Position numbers and translations under genes: made by a program. From the NCBI GenBank assembly GCA_030836185.1, contig JAURQH010000043.1, positions 1 to 64,000 of the forward strand: DNA of 64,000 nt, in the 5' to 3' direction. How positions within the stretch are numbered: position 1 is the stretch's first letter; every line of letters starts with the position of its first letter. Positions 54,332-63,951 of the stretch are shown here, one piece after another. The notes below the pieces were generated by a model. The model saw only the letters and a list, made by a program, of their open reading frames with translations. It was not told the DNA's origin and did no database searches. This DNA is from Planctomycetota bacterium. Its GTDB lineage: Bacteria; Planctomycetota; Planctomycetia; Planctomycetales; Planctomycetaceae.

Positions 54332-57300
54332 TCAGCCCGCCAAACGCTCCGTTTGCTGTTCCCGTTTGGGCAAGTTGGTCACCGAAACTCCCTGATCGGC
54401 AAATGCCTCTGCCAAGTGGGAATGACAGGTCAAAAGCAATGTTTGTGTGCCGTTCTGTGAGAACTCTTTCAAAGTCTCCATTGCCGAACTGACCCGGGTT
54501 TCATCAAAGTTGACTAAAATGTCATCAAGAATGAACGGTAAATGAATCCCTTCCTGGCGTTGCTCTTCGACCAATGCCAGGCGAAGTGAAAGCAATAATT
54601 GTTCGCGAGTGCCGCCGCTGAGTTCATTGAGCTTGCGTGCCAGGCCGGCATGATCTTCGACATGCAGGTCGTGTTCGCCGAGTGGTGCCCAGACACGTTG
54701 GTAACGGCCCGTCGTCAGCATGCGGAAGTATTGTTCGGCACGCTGCAAAGTGGCGGGGCGTTGTTCGCGTTCGAGACTGAATTTGATGTGAGAGATGGCC
54801 TGTTCTGCTCGGTCAATTCCCAACCAGCGTTCGCATTGTTGCTTGATTTGTTCATCGATTTCCGCGATCTCCTGACGAAGATGTGGTTCGCGACGATCAT
54901 TCAAAATGCTGTCTCGCTGTTGGCGAAGCTCTCCCCGTTTTTCGTGGGTCGCGGTCAGTTCCAATTCGATCTGATTGAGTTGGTGAGAAAGGTCGTTCAG
55001 TCGCTCGCGAGTATGGCTGGCATCATATTCCAGTAAATCATCTTCAAAGATGGCGAGTTGTTTTTCCTCGCCGATGGCGCGATCCAGTTCATCGCGAGAC
55101 ATCTCGATCAACTCGACAAGCTCCTGTCTTTCTTGAAACCACAACGCCCGTTGATCGAAGGATTGCCGGTCGTGAGCGCCGCCGGCTGTGAGTAATTGAG
55201 AGTGCCGCGAGCGAAGGGATTTTATGTCGCTTTCGAGTTCTTCGAGTCGTGATTGAACTTGTCGTTGCTCCCGGGTGATCTCCTGTTTTCGCTGCCATAA
55301 TCGATTCCAGGATTCGTAGTTCTCTCGCCATTCGGCAATGATTCCATGAGCTGAAGAGTGAACCGGTTCGTTGGTGATCTTTTCCTGGATTTTGAAGACA
55401 GACGAATCGAAGACTTGTCGCAGTTCGCCCGATTGTGAATGTTTGTCGCGAAGTGCCGAGATTTGATGCTGAACTGATTTTAGTTCCAGTGCAGACTCCC
55501 AGGACTTCCAACCATCGGCGATTTTGACGGTTTCGTTCAGGCCGATCTCGCGCAGTGTCTGCAACCATCGATCCCGATGATTGGCGAGATCGCGGCGGAT
55601 TTCTTGTAAGCTGGCGCGAATCTGAGAGGCTTCTTTGCGATTGTTTTGCCATTCGGCTTCGCGATCAATCCACCGTTGGTAAGTGGTGAGTTGACCAGTG
55701 AGAGCTGAGAGGTCAGACGTTTGATCGGATTGGCCAAGCGATTCCAGTTTAGTTTGAATTTCGGCACGTTGTTGCCTGAGTTGGTCGACCTCCTTTTGGA
55801 TTTTTCCGAGAGTCTCTCCCTGTTCGGAACTGAAGTGCCATTGCAGGGCGAGTCCCAGTCCACCGCACGTCAAACCGAGGAGGAAATAGACGGCCCCCGC
55901 GAGTCCGCTCACGCTGACTCCCTGCCAGATGCCAAGGACGGCCAGTAATGCACCGGCCACGGTGAAACCGGTCAGTAAATATTGTACTCCAGTCGGAAGC
56001 GGTTCGGTTTCTATGAGTGATTGTTGTTGATGCTCGAGCATAGCAATGCGGTCATCGAGCTGCTCGGATCGCATGTTGAGCCGTTCGCGGTCTCGTGACG
56101 AGTTTAATAGTCGTTCGGTCCGTTCCAGCATCTGTGCGCCGGATTGTCCCTGCCATTTACTCGACTGGCGTTCGAGATCTTGTTGTTCTTTCTGATTCGA
56201 TTTGGACAATGACTCGATCTTTCGACGTGCGCGAGCACGACGTTTCAAGGTCTTCTCGTAATTTTGGGCGGCGTGTGAGAGTTTTTGTTGTTGTTCGGGG
56301 GAAAGTTCATGGCGTCCGAGTCGTTCGAGAGTCCAGTTGTCGCCGAGTTCGGGCAATTTCTGATTAAGCTTTTCTTCTAATCGTTGTAACTCGTGCCGGT
56401 CAGATTCGGGGATCTCTTGTCGTCCATCGAGTTGCTGGGCTTGGTCGAGTAATACGCGAATCGCGGGAAGTTCATCAATGATCGGTTGCGACTCAGTTGC
56501 TGTCGACAGTTCTTCTTCCAATTGTCGTAGTTCGCTACGTAGGGCAGAACGCTCTTCGAGAAGAAGATTGAGATCGTGTTCGAGTTCATCCAGTCGCGCG
56601 ATCCCGTTTTCGGGAAACTCATCGACGACGGGAATCGTGTCGAGCTTTGTTTGCAATTCACGAACTTGTGACCACGGGCCATGTACTCTTTGGAGAAACT
56701 GATAGCCGACTCGTTCGTTTTCCAACGAACTTTGTCTTTGTTGCAAGTCGCCGATTGTTTGTTCGATTTTGAGCAGTTGTTCTTTCAAACCGCTGAGGCG
56801 TTTGCGTGGCTCTCCCAGATCGTCGAGTTGGCGGCTCAGTCGATCATGATCGTTGATTAAACGACGGATCGAAATTTTGTGTTCGCTGCCGAGCGTCATT
56901 TCCTGCTTGCGTCGTTCGGCATCTTTGAGAGCTTGCAGTATGAATTTGCCTTTGTGACCGAGTGAAACGCCGAACAGTTTCTCGACAATTTCTTCCCCGG
57001 AAAGGACAGAGAGTTGTTGAAGTTCATCGAGACCGAAGCAGCAGACATTGTCGAAGACATCTTTGGTGACATTGCCGAGCATTTCTGTCAGAAACCGTTG
57101 TGCATTGTCGCCTTCGAGTTCACGATCTCCGGTGATGGCGAGCACGTCGCCCGTTCGTTGGACGAGATAATTTCCGTCGCGATACTGGACCTCCAGCATT
57201 CCACTCGCGGGATGGGTTGCATCGAGAGAGTCTTGTTCGGCATAACCGAACAGAACTCCACGGAGAAATCGCATGAGAGTGGTTTTGCCGGCTTCATTCG

Positions 57301-57394
57301 GGCCGAATACGACGTTCAGTTCGGGTGAAGAGAGTGGCAGAGAAAGATTCCGCCAGACGCCGAACCGATCGATTTCAAGATGTGTAATTTTCAT
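54332..57394 (-). CDS. YhaN-like SMC/Rad50-type ATPase
   Basis: A 1020-residue ABC-type ATPase with head domains at both ends and a long coiled coil between. Walker A is GPNEAGKTTL at residues 31-40; the ABC signature LNELSGGTREQLLLSLRLAL and Walker B PFILDDILVNFDE are near the C-terminus. Two adjacent membrane helices interrupt the coiled coil at about 470-525 (VQYLLTGFTVAGALLAVLG, AVYFLLGLTCGGLGLAL), the feature that sets YhaN apart from SbcC/Rad50. MKITHLEI (57394) is the family start; this overlaps the end of the upstream YhaO-like gene by 20 bases, so the two are translated together. By analogy with SbcCD it would act on DNA ends at the membrane, but its nuclease partner looks inactive. 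Confidence 0.9.
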   Translation of the reverse strand: MKITHLEIDRFGVWRNLSLPLSSPELNVVFGPNEAGKTTLMRFLRGVLFGYAEQDSLDATHPASGMLEVQYRDGNYLVQRTGDVLAITGDRELEGDNAQRFLTEMLGNVTKDVFDNVCCFGLDELQQLSVLSGEEIVEKLFGVSLGHKGKFILQALKDAERRKQEMTLGSEHKISIRRLINDHDRLSRQLDDLGEPRKRLSGLKEQLLKIEQTIGDLQQRQSSLENERVGYQFLQRVHGPWSQVRELQTKLDTIPVVDEFPENGIARLDELEHDLNLLLEERSALRSELRQLEEELSTATESQPIIDELPAIRVLLDQAQQLDGRQEIPESDRHELQRLEEKLNQKLPELGDNWTLERLGRHELSPEQQQKLSHAAQNYEKTLKRRARARRKIESLSKSNQKEQQDLERQSSKWQGQSGAQMLERTERLLNSSRDRERLNMRSEQLDDRIAMLEHQQQSLIETEPLPTGVQYLLTGFTVAGALLAVLGIWQGVSVSGLAGAVYFLLGLTCGGLGLALQWHFSSEQGETLGKIQKEVDQLRQQRAEIQTKLESLGQSDQTSDLSALTGQLTTYQRWIDREAEWQNNRKEASQIRASLQEIRRDLANHRDRWLQTLREIGLNETVKIADGWKSWESALELKSVQHQISALRDKHSQSGELRQVFDSSVFKIQEKITNEPVHSSAHGIIAEWRENYESWNRLWQRKQEITREQRQVQSRLEELESDIKSLRSRHSQLLTAGGAHDRQSFDQRALWFQERQELVELIEMSRDELDRAIGEEKQLAIFEDDLLEYDASHTRERLNDLSHQLNQIELELTATHEKRGELRQQRDSILNDRREPHLRQEIAEIDEQIKQQCERWLGIDRAEQAISHIKFSLEREQRPATLQRAEQYFRMLTTGRYQRVWAPLGEHDLHVEDHAGLARKLNELSGGTREQLLLSLRLALVEEQRQEGIHLPFILDDILVNFDETRVSSAMETLKEFSQNGTQTLLLTCHSHLAEAFADQGVSVTNLPKREQQTERLAG

Positions 57395-58694
57395 GCGAGA
57401 GATTCTCCGGGTCACTTTGGGTCAACCACTGAGTCACCACCGATTCCGAGTGATTTCCGATCTGAGCGGGATTCAGAACGGGTCGAAGTCGGGTGAGCAA
57501 AGCGGCAGAAGATTTGTCGGTCGCCCAGATCGCGGTCAAGCGATCGATGTCGGGTTGGTCGGCCGATTGTTCGATTTCAAACAGGGCTTCAGCGAGTTCT
57601 TTGCCGGAACAGGCAGAGTTGTGGTCAAGCGGGAACTGACCATCTGGCTGAAATCCATGAATCACGAGCGTTTCGTTGTGATTTTGTGCGGCAAAAGACT
57701 CATTCCAAGCCGCCAGAAGATGACTGTCGTCACCGTCCAGAATAATGTTGGAAAGCCGGTCATTACCGAGGATGTTCCAGGTAATCAGCTTGAGTCGTTC
57801 CTGCGGCCCCCATGTCAGAGATTCGATTTGAGTCTGCATGGCGAGCGCGGCATCTTCCCAATCAGTGCTTGGGGAGAGGTCAAGATCGATTTGGTGAAAT
57901 TGCACAACGGATGTGGGCAATGTTTGGAGATGCGTTTGGCTCTCGGTCGTGAAGTCGATCAGCATGCAACCGGCTTCCCCCTCTGCTTGAGACTCTGCAA
58001 GGGAGAGTGGTTGAGGCGATGTGCAATGATCTTGTTGGATTGAGTTTGAGTGTTGCCGCTGGTGAATCACGGAAGGTCCGGCGCAAATCAAATCAATACC
58101 GGGAGGAAGTGTGTGGGACTGACTCGTTATCTCGTCCAACGCGATGATGGGTGATGGGGAGTTCTCAAACCGGCTATCATCATTCCGAGACAAATCAGGT
58201 AACGGCGTTGCCGCAGTCACGAGCTGAGCGATGACATGATCTTCGTTGATATGTTCGGAGGGTTTTTCGGGAACGGAGACGGTGCGACCTTTGTCGCGAA
58301 GCAGGAGATAGCGATTCGTGGATTGAGGAGAAATTACGCTGATGTTCGATTTTGCCGTACCGAGGTCAATGAGCAATTCTTTCCAGAAGGTGAGCGGATC
58401 GGAAGAACCGGGATGAATCACGACCGGGACTTCTGCTTCTGCGAGAAGTTCGAGACCTTCTATCAAAGCGAACTCTGCGTGGCTGCTCAATTGATCGGCA
58501 ACGACTGTGTTTCCATTCAGAACTAACGCATCGACTTCACGATCTATGGCGTAATCCTGGATCTGTCTCCAACTATCGAGAGTGGAATCCAGCACGATAT
58601 GACGTGCGTCATCGGTGAGAGGAAGAGCCGTCCGCAACGGTTCTCCGAGGCGCAGGTTGGCTACCAATAATAGGCGAACAGATTGAGGTCGCAT
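57375..58694 (-). CDS. YhaO/SbcD-like protein lacking metallophosphoesterase ligands
   Basis: A 439-residue protein directly upstream of, and overlapping, the YhaN gene, the place of the YhaO nuclease. The N-terminal segment aligns by pattern with YhaO/SbcD: VANLRLGEPLR stands for the family's ADLHLGSPLR, VDALVLNGNTVVADQ for VDFVLIAGDLFD, and VPVVIHPGSSDPL for VPVFVIxGNHDxx. The metal ligands are therefore changed: Asp13 position is Asn, His15 is Arg, the GD Asp is Asn (residue 62), and GNHD reads GSSD. The middle is shortened and low in conservation. It ends 20 bases inside the YhaN start. The reading frame is intact, so it is retained as a protein, perhaps as a non-catalytic partner of the ATPase. 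Assignment rests on context and pattern; confidence is moderate. Confidence 0.65.
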   Translation of the reverse strand: MRPQSVRLLLVANLRLGEPLRTALPLTDDARHIVLDSTLDSWRQIQDYAIDREVDALVLNGNTVVADQLSSHAEFALIEGLELLAEAEVPVVIHPGSSDPLTFWKELLIDLGTAKSNISVISPQSTNRYLLLRDKGRTVSVPEKPSEHINEDHVIAQLVTAATPLPDLSRNDDSRFENSPSPIIALDEITSQSHTLPPGIDLICAGPSVIHQRQHSNSIQQDHCTSPQPLSLAESQAEGEAGCMLIDFTTESQTHLQTLPTSVVQFHQIDLDLSPSTDWEDAALAMQTQIESLTWGPQERLKLITWNILGNDRLSNIILDGDDSHLLAAWNESFAAQNHNETLVIHGFQPDGQFPLDHNSACSGKELAEALFEIEQSADQPDIDRLTAIWATDKSSAALLTRLRPVLNPAQIGNHSESVVTQWLTQSDPENLSHENYTS

Positions 58695-58936
58695 GGCAGA
58701 ATCCTTCCCGCCAGTTCAAATCTTCTCAGGGAGCGCACGTTGATCCACAACACATCCATGTGTGTCTCGGCGAAGTCTACTTGAGTTGCCAAATTTCGGA
58801 AAGGCCGATTTTCACAGGTCTTACAGCGAATCAGACGAGGTCCGATGAGACGAACTGCCCACTCTTGAGGGTGTGTTTTGTGCCAAGTATTGAGTATGAT
58901 CGATTTCGTCCCGAGACATTGTAAGTTGTTGCCATC

Positions 58937-59722
58937 ATGAAACTTGTTGTCATTCACTTTCATCTGAACCGGGGTGGAGTCACTTCGGTGGTCCTGAATC
59001 ATCTGCGAGCTTTGCAGCAGGTCGGGGCGGGTGATATTGAAGAAGTGATTCTCTTACATGGAGGTCGAACGAACGGACTGCCGAAAGATTTTTCGGAGTT
59101 CCCGGAGTTGTCTGTTCAGTCACATCCGCTCCCAGAACTCGAATATGATTCGGAACGGGCAGGAGATGCGGAGGCACTGCCGCAGCTTTTGGAGTCCAAA
59201 CTTCAAGCCATAAACTGTCGTCCGTCTGAAACCATTTTGCACGCTCACAATCACTCGCTTGGCAAGAATGTCGAGTTTCTGACCGCGATCGAGAGTCTCA
59301 GCGAGAGTGGTTGGCGTTGGTTATTGCAAATTCATGATTTTGCGGAAGACTTTCGTCCAACGAACTACAAACATTTGCGCGGGCATCTTTCGCCCGAGGA
59401 TGAGACGTTTGGGAAACAGCTTTATCCACAAGCTAAACAGATTCATTATGCCGTATTGAATGGTCGTGATCGCGAGATCCTTCAGCAAACGGGAGTCTCG
59501 ACAGATCGATTGCACACACTTCCCAACCCCGTGTTTCCGTTTGACGATCTCCCCGAGCATGAGGCAGCACGAAAGAAAGTCAATCAGGTGTTGGGGATCA
59601 CCAGCGAGCAACGCTTACTTGTCTATCCGGTGCGCGGAATTCGACGCAAGAATATTGGCGATCCGTTTATCTACGGTCGGCTCAGGATCTCGTCAGGCAA
59701 TATCACACCGATGCCCGGATGA
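58937..59722 (+). pseudogene. Truncated glycosyltransferase (GT4-like N-terminal part)
   Basis: Residues 1-240 read as the N-terminal half of a GT-B glycosyltransferase: VIHFHLNRGGVTSVVLNHLRAL, HAHNHSLGKNVEFLTAI, WLLQIHDFAEDFRPTNYKHL, AVLNGRDREIL, LHTLPNPVFPFDDL and LLVYPVRGIRRKNIG. That last motif normally starts the C-terminal nucleotide-sugar domain with its E-x7-E motif, but here the frame changes character at about base 59657 and stops after DPFIYGRLRISSG and a few more residues. A whole enzyme would be about 400 residues; this is 261. It is most likely the 5' part of a gene cut by a deletion. Confidence 0.7.
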
Positions 59723-59919
59723 ACGGCTTGAACTTTGACCGTCACTCTGAAGAACAAGCCGTCGAAGGATTTGCTCAGCGGATCGTCGATGCTGGCGAAG
59801 CATTCCAGAATGATCCGGCGGGCGGAGAATCAATTCCGAACTGGTCGCGCGTAATCACTGTGTTCCCCGACTTCCCACAGCGTTTGCGAGAAGCGGTCGC
59901 CGCCGATGCGGCTGGGTGA
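59656..59919 (+). pseudogene. 3' fragment of an unidentified gene, out of frame with the glycosyltransferase
   Basis: From about 59656 the coding character passes to a different frame, reading WRSVYLRSAQDLVRQ, MNGLNFDRHSEEQAVEGFA, QRIVDAGEAFQNDPAG and ending FPQRLREAVAADAAG at 59919. It has an ordinary amphipathic helical look and no stop for about 88 codons, but it does not resemble a glycosyltransferase C-terminus and I cannot name the family. An internal ATG at 59719 exists without a good ribosome site. Confidence 0.5.
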
Positions 59920-60001
59920 ACTGAGTGCTCACATTGGTCTCGACATATTTGATGGATTGATTCTATGCTCCGGTTTCGCTCCATTCAGTGAGGTCGAACT
60001 T

Positions 60002-60460
60002 ATGCGACTCATTCTACTGTTGATTCTACTAACTTTTAGCGGCTGCTCGGCTCCGCTCTTCGGACCAGATCGACACATTGTTCAACGGTTTGGTTCCGTG
60101 GATTCGCTGGAGATTCAAATTGAGACAAGTAAGACTGTAAAAAACGTAAAGATTTCAGACTCGGTGACGATTCAACAATTCGAAGAAATCTACAAACGCG
60201 CCAAATGGAGACATTGGATTGCAACTGCTCCGTTCCAGTCCACTTACATCGCAGGATATGCGGCAGAGGAAGAGCGAGTTCGCTTTTCCCTTCTGGGAAG
60301 TAGTTTAGTCGAGCAAGAGGGAGATGAACTTCGCAAAGGCGAGCTTAGCGAAGCAGATATCGAGTGGATTCGCGAACATTTGTTGGAGCCACCAGAATCT
60401 CCAAAAACAACGATTGAGTATACCGAAAAGACCCTCAGAGAGCATGGCGGAGTCATTTGA
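60002..60460 (+). CDS. Small hypothetical lipoprotein
   Basis: A 152-residue exported protein. MRLILLLILLTFSGCSAPLFG is a lipoprotein signal with Cys in FSGC; the -3 residue is Phe rather than the commoner Leu. The mature part is charged and helical/beta mixed (QRFGSVDSLEIQIETSKT, QFEEIYKRAKWRHW, EADIEWIREHLLEPP) and matches no family I know. ATG at 60002 is chosen since GAGG lies 8 bases upstream; the ORF opens at 59906. It follows the gene fragments and may have lost an upstream neighbour. Confidence 0.6.
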   Translation: MRLILLLILLTFSGCSAPLFGPDRHIVQRFGSVDSLEIQIETSKTVKNVKISDSVTIQQFEEIYKRAKWRHWIATAPFQSTYIAGYAAEEERVRFSLLGSSLVEQEGDELRKGELSEADIEWIREHLLEPPESPKTTIEYTEKTLREHGGVI

Positions 60461-60470
60461 ACCGCGCATA

Positions 60471-60503
60471 AAAAATCCGCCATGTTGTGTGGGACATGGC
60501 GGA
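60471..60503 (-). terminator. Strong hairpin, terminator-like on the minus strand but without a minus-strand gene
   Basis: TCCGCCATGT (60476-60485) pairs perfectly with ACATGGCGGA (60494-60503), ten pairs around an 8-base loop, 15 bases after the lipoprotein stop. On the minus strand it is followed by at least five T; on the plus strand no T-run follows. It would end a leftward transcript, yet no minus-strand gene lies to its right within the gap. Confidence 0.5.
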
Positions 60504-60957
60504 ATCAAACCTCGGTGTAGTTCGGCCGAAGAAACGCGATATTCGAACTTCATCCGGCGTCGCGTCAACGCTCGTCTTCTGACGCAAAAGATACTTCTAT
60601 TTCTGCAAAAACACAAGTGGAGGTTCCGGCAGCGATGTTTTATTCAATATTCTGAAACATCAAAAAAATCCGGTTGAAATGAATTAAGTTGAGGCTGGGT
60701 AACGGACTTTGGTCGTTGTGAAAGTGTGCGGATCAGTGGAATAGTACTTGTTGCAAAATGTTGTTGTTCGATACATCAGGCATTGTTAACATCTATTCTT
60801 GCGGATCTGTCCGTTGGCGGCGATTTAAGGTTCGGTTGAATCTTGGGTTATGTCGATTGGAGATCCCGGACGGCCACCCGTCGTCTTCCCACCTGATCGT
60901 TCCTCCTACCGTTCTTATGAATGGTATCGATGACCCACCCGTAGCGGAGCATGCCGC
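60504..60957. other. Intergenic region upstream of the second DUF1549 gene
   Basis: About 450 bases between the hairpin and the DUF1549 start. The short plus- and minus-strand open frames here have no support. A promoter for the DUF1549-DUF1501 pair is expected but none is distinct. Confidence 0.4.
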
Positions 60958-62610
60958 ATGATGCCGTCCAATTTCGTTCGATTTCGATTTGGTCTGTTGC
61001 TGATGGCGTTCACGCTCTGTGCGATTGATGGTGCTGTTGCCGAAGACGATCTTTTGCCTGCGGAGACTTCGATCCCAGAAGCCATCGACCATTATATTGA
61101 TGCCACACTGATGAAGGAGAAAATCACGCCTTCTCCACAGATCGATGATGCGGCATTTTTACGTCGTGTCACTCTCGATTTGGCGGGGCGCGTGCCGACG
61201 TTGCATGAACAGAACGCTTACCTCGATTCGACCGAGTCTGACAAAAAACAAAAGTTGATTGGCCAGTTGTTGGCGTCTCCCGATTTTGCGTTTCATCAAC
61301 GGAATCGTCTCGACGAATTACTACTTGCCGAGATCAAAAAAGACAACAACTGGCGTGAGTATCTGCTGAAGTCGGTTCAAGCGGATAAGCCGTGGGATCA
61401 AATGTTCCGAGAGATCATGCTGGCTGATGGGTCTGATGAAGAGACCGCCGCCGCACAGGAGTTTCTGGCAAGTCGTATTCGTGATGTCAACAAAATGACG
61501 AACGATACCAGCAAACTGTTCTTTGGTGTGAGTGTCAATTGTGCTCAATGTCACGATCATCCGTTGGTCTGGGAATGGAAGCAGGATCATTACTTCGGCT
61601 TCGCATCGTTTTTCAATCGGACTTATCTGACCAAGTCGAAACGACTGGCCGAAAAGTTTGATGGTGACATGCAATTCCGTACGACTGAAGGGGAAGAGAA
61701 AACTGCTGAGTTCATGTTCCTGACGGGTGTCAAAGTTGATGAACCGAAAGTGGAAGTGACCGACGACCTGAAAAAAGAGCGGAACGAGCAAATCAAGAAG
61801 GCTCAGAATGATGAAAACGCGCCGATTCCCGAGCCGGGGTTCAGTCCGCGAGAAGAATTTGTGCGGCTGGCATTGGCTGACGAAAATCAGTCTTTCTTCG
61901 CGCAGTCGATCGTCAACCGGATGTGGGCGTCTTTATTTGGTAGCGGAATCATTGATCCCCCCGATCAGAATCATTCCGGGAATGAGCCCAGCCATCCGCA
62001 GTTGCTCAAATGGTTAGAGCAAGATCTGATTGCCCACAATTATGATCTGAAACGGCTGATTGGCGGGATTGTCGCTAGCCAGGCTTATGCTCGTTCGAGT
62101 GAATGGAATGGAGAAGGAGAACGGCCTCAAAAATGGTTCTTTGCAATGAGCGAAGTTCGCCCGCTGACGCCGCGACAGTATTCGCTGTCACTACTGATTT
62201 CCACGACTTCTCCCGAGAGTCTTCCCGAGTCGAATGAAGATGAAAAATGGGCCGACTTTCGACAACGCTACGAAAACTCTGCCGAGGGAATGGCCGATCA
62301 ATTGGAACGCCCGTCCGAACATTTTCAAGTGAGTGTCGATGAGGCGCTCTTGTTCAGCAATAACTCGCGTGTTGAAAACGACTACCTGCGAGATTCGGGT
62401 GACAAACTCGTTGGTCATCTCAAGAAACAGGAACAGCCGGAGCAACAGATTCTACTGGCGGTCAAATCGACGCTGGGACGTGAGCCGGATGAGGGAGAGA
62501 CGGCAGGGTTTCTTGAGTATTTGAACGAACGTCAAGACCGCCCGGTGGATGGTTTGAAACAGATTGTGTGGGCACTCATTACGAGTCCCGAGATGCGATT
62601 TAATTATTAG
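60958..62610 (+). CDS. DUF1549 + DUF1553 protein without cytochrome domain
   Basis: A 550-residue exported protein with a signal peptide (FGLLLMAFTLCAIDGAVA). DUF1549 starts right after it (DDAAFLRRVTLDLAGRVPT) with the CxxCH-type motif in VNCAQCHDHPLVWEWKQ, then a charged linker and DUF1553 (NRMWASLFGSGIIDPPDQN, ASQAYARSSEWNGE, EVRPLTPRQYSLSL, LGREPDEGETAGFLEYL). Compared with the protein at 37770 it lacks the N-terminal cytochrome c domain and the inserted beta domain. GGAG lies 8 bases before the first ATG. The DUF1501 partner follows after 51 bases. Confidence 0.93.
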   Translation: MMPSNFVRFRFGLLLMAFTLCAIDGAVAEDDLLPAETSIPEAIDHYIDATLMKEKITPSPQIDDAAFLRRVTLDLAGRVPTLHEQNAYLDSTESDKKQKLIGQLLASPDFAFHQRNRLDELLLAEIKKDNNWREYLLKSVQADKPWDQMFREIMLADGSDEETAAAQEFLASRIRDVNKMTNDTSKLFFGVSVNCAQCHDHPLVWEWKQDHYFGFASFFNRTYLTKSKRLAEKFDGDMQFRTTEGEEKTAEFMFLTGVKVDEPKVEVTDDLKKERNEQIKKAQNDENAPIPEPGFSPREEFVRLALADENQSFFAQSIVNRMWASLFGSGIIDPPDQNHSGNEPSHPQLLKWLEQDLIAHNYDLKRLIGGIVASQAYARSSEWNGEGERPQKWFFAMSEVRPLTPRQYSLSLLISTTSPESLPESNEDEKWADFRQRYENSAEGMADQLERPSEHFQVSVDEALLFSNNSRVENDYLRDSGDKLVGHLKKQEQPEQQILLAVKSTLGREPDEGETAGFLEYLNERQDRPVDGLKQIVWALITSPEMRFNY

Positions 62611-62661
62611 TTTTGTTCACAAGCCTTTCAGAGTGATCCGCTCAACTGGTAAGGAATTCCC

Positions 62662-63951
62662 ATGACAATACGTCATCCTCAAATCGATCAATTCAACCGT
62701 CGTCGATTTCTCGGCACAATGGCCGCAGGCGCGGGAACTGTTGCCGCCGATATGACGGTGCTGAATGTCCTGAAAAATCCGGCATTCGCCGAAGAGCTGA
62801 AACGCCAACAAAAAAGTGTGATTCTGTTGTGGCTGGCGGGTGGAGCCAGCCAGTTCGAGACTTGGGATCCGAAACCGGGTCGTCCTACGGGCGGACCGTT
62901 TGGAAAGATTGCCACTAACCAGTCCGGTGTCGAAATTTCAGAACTGCTGCCCAAAATGGCACAGCAGATGGAAACGACGGCTCTGATTCGGTCGTTAAAT
63001 ACCAAGATCGCCGATCACGGCGGCGGGTTTAGTCTGATGGGAACCGGGCGTCGCCCGGAAGCCGGTATCGAGTTTCCTGACTTGGGAGCGATCATTGCTC
63101 GTGAATTAGGACGCAAAGAAAGTAAAGTTCCCGATTACGTCTCGATTTATTCGTCAACCGAAGGGCGGCGTAATGGTACCTCAGGTTTTTTGGGTGGTCG
63201 ATATGCACCGATGTTTCTGACTCAAGATGTCATCCCTCCCAACCTGTCACGCTTGGAGCAGGTGAGCGACCTCGATCATGTTCAACGTGCCGAACTTCGT
63301 CAATTACTCACTGATCGATTTCAGTCGAAACGACAATCACTGGTCGTCAGTTCACAAACTTCCGCTTACGAGCGAGTTCGCGGTTTGATGTCGAGCGAAC
63401 GATTGTTTGATGTCGAAGAAGAGTCGTCATCGATGCGTGCGTTTTATGGTCCGACGCAGTTTCAGCAACAATGTCTGATTGCCCGACGTCTCGTCGAAGC
63501 GGGTGTGCCGTTTGTAAAAGTGGCGCGGGCGTGGTGGGACAGTCACGGCCAGAACTTTGAAACACACCGAGAGTTGTGTGCCGATCTCGATCAAGGCATG
63601 TCGGCATTACTTACCGATCTTGAACAACGCGGACTGCTGGAAAACACGTTGGTGATTACATTGGGTGAGTTTGGACGCACGCCGGGCATTAACCCTTCTT
63701 TAGGACGCGATCACTTTGCCTCGGCATGGAGTTGTTCGCTCTCAGGGTGCGGTATCAAAGGGGGAACGGTTTATGGCAAGACTGATCCCGATGGGAATAC
63801 TGTCGCTGACGGAGAAGTCGGAGCCGGGCATTTGTTTGCGACGATCTTCTCAGCCCTTGGTATCGACTGGCAGAAAGAATATCACCAAGGCTCTCGACCG
63901 ATTCCGATTACCGACTTCGGATGCGAACCGATTAAAGACGTTCTCGCGTAA
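62662..63951 (+). CDS. DUF1501 protein, partner of the second DUF1549 gene
   Basis: A 429-residue DUF1501 protein. The twin-arginine signal is FNRRRFLGTMAAGAGTVAA. VILLWLAGGASQFETWDPKPG, ADHGGGFSLMGTGRRPE, ARAWWDSHGQNFETH, VITLGEFGRTPGINPSLGRDHF and GGTVYGKTDPDGNTVADGEV are the canonical family blocks, including the EFGRTP and GRDH motifs that the first DUF1501 copy has changed. AAGGA lies 7 bases before the ATG. The family has the alkaline-phosphatase/sulfatase fold; its substrate is unknown. The pair with DUF1549 suggests joint action in the periplasm. Confidence 0.94.
   Translation: MTIRHPQIDQFNRRRFLGTMAAGAGTVAADMTVLNVLKNPAFAEELKRQQKSVILLWLAGGASQFETWDPKPGRPTGGPFGKIATNQSGVEISELLPKMAQQMETTALIRSLNTKIADHGGGFSLMGTGRRPEAGIEFPDLGAIIARELGRKESKVPDYVSIYSSTEGRRNGTSGFLGGRYAPMFLTQDVIPPNLSRLEQVSDLDHVQRAELRQLLTDRFQSKRQSLVVSSQTSAYERVRGLMSSERLFDVEEESSSMRAFYGPTQFQQQCLIARRLVEAGVPFVKVARAWWDSHGQNFETHRELCADLDQGMSALLTDLEQRGLLENTLVITLGEFGRTPGINPSLGRDHFASAWSCSLSGCGIKGGTVYGKTDPDGNTVADGEVGAGHLFATIFSALGIDWQKEYHQGSRPIPITDFGCEPIKDVLA

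Noticed and set aside
54332-58694. YhaN/YhaO-like pair as an anti-phage defence system
   Set aside because: No restriction, toxin or other defence gene is adjacent and the pair is coupled as in ordinary chromosomal yhaON loci; the partner's missing ligands are noted as a finding instead.
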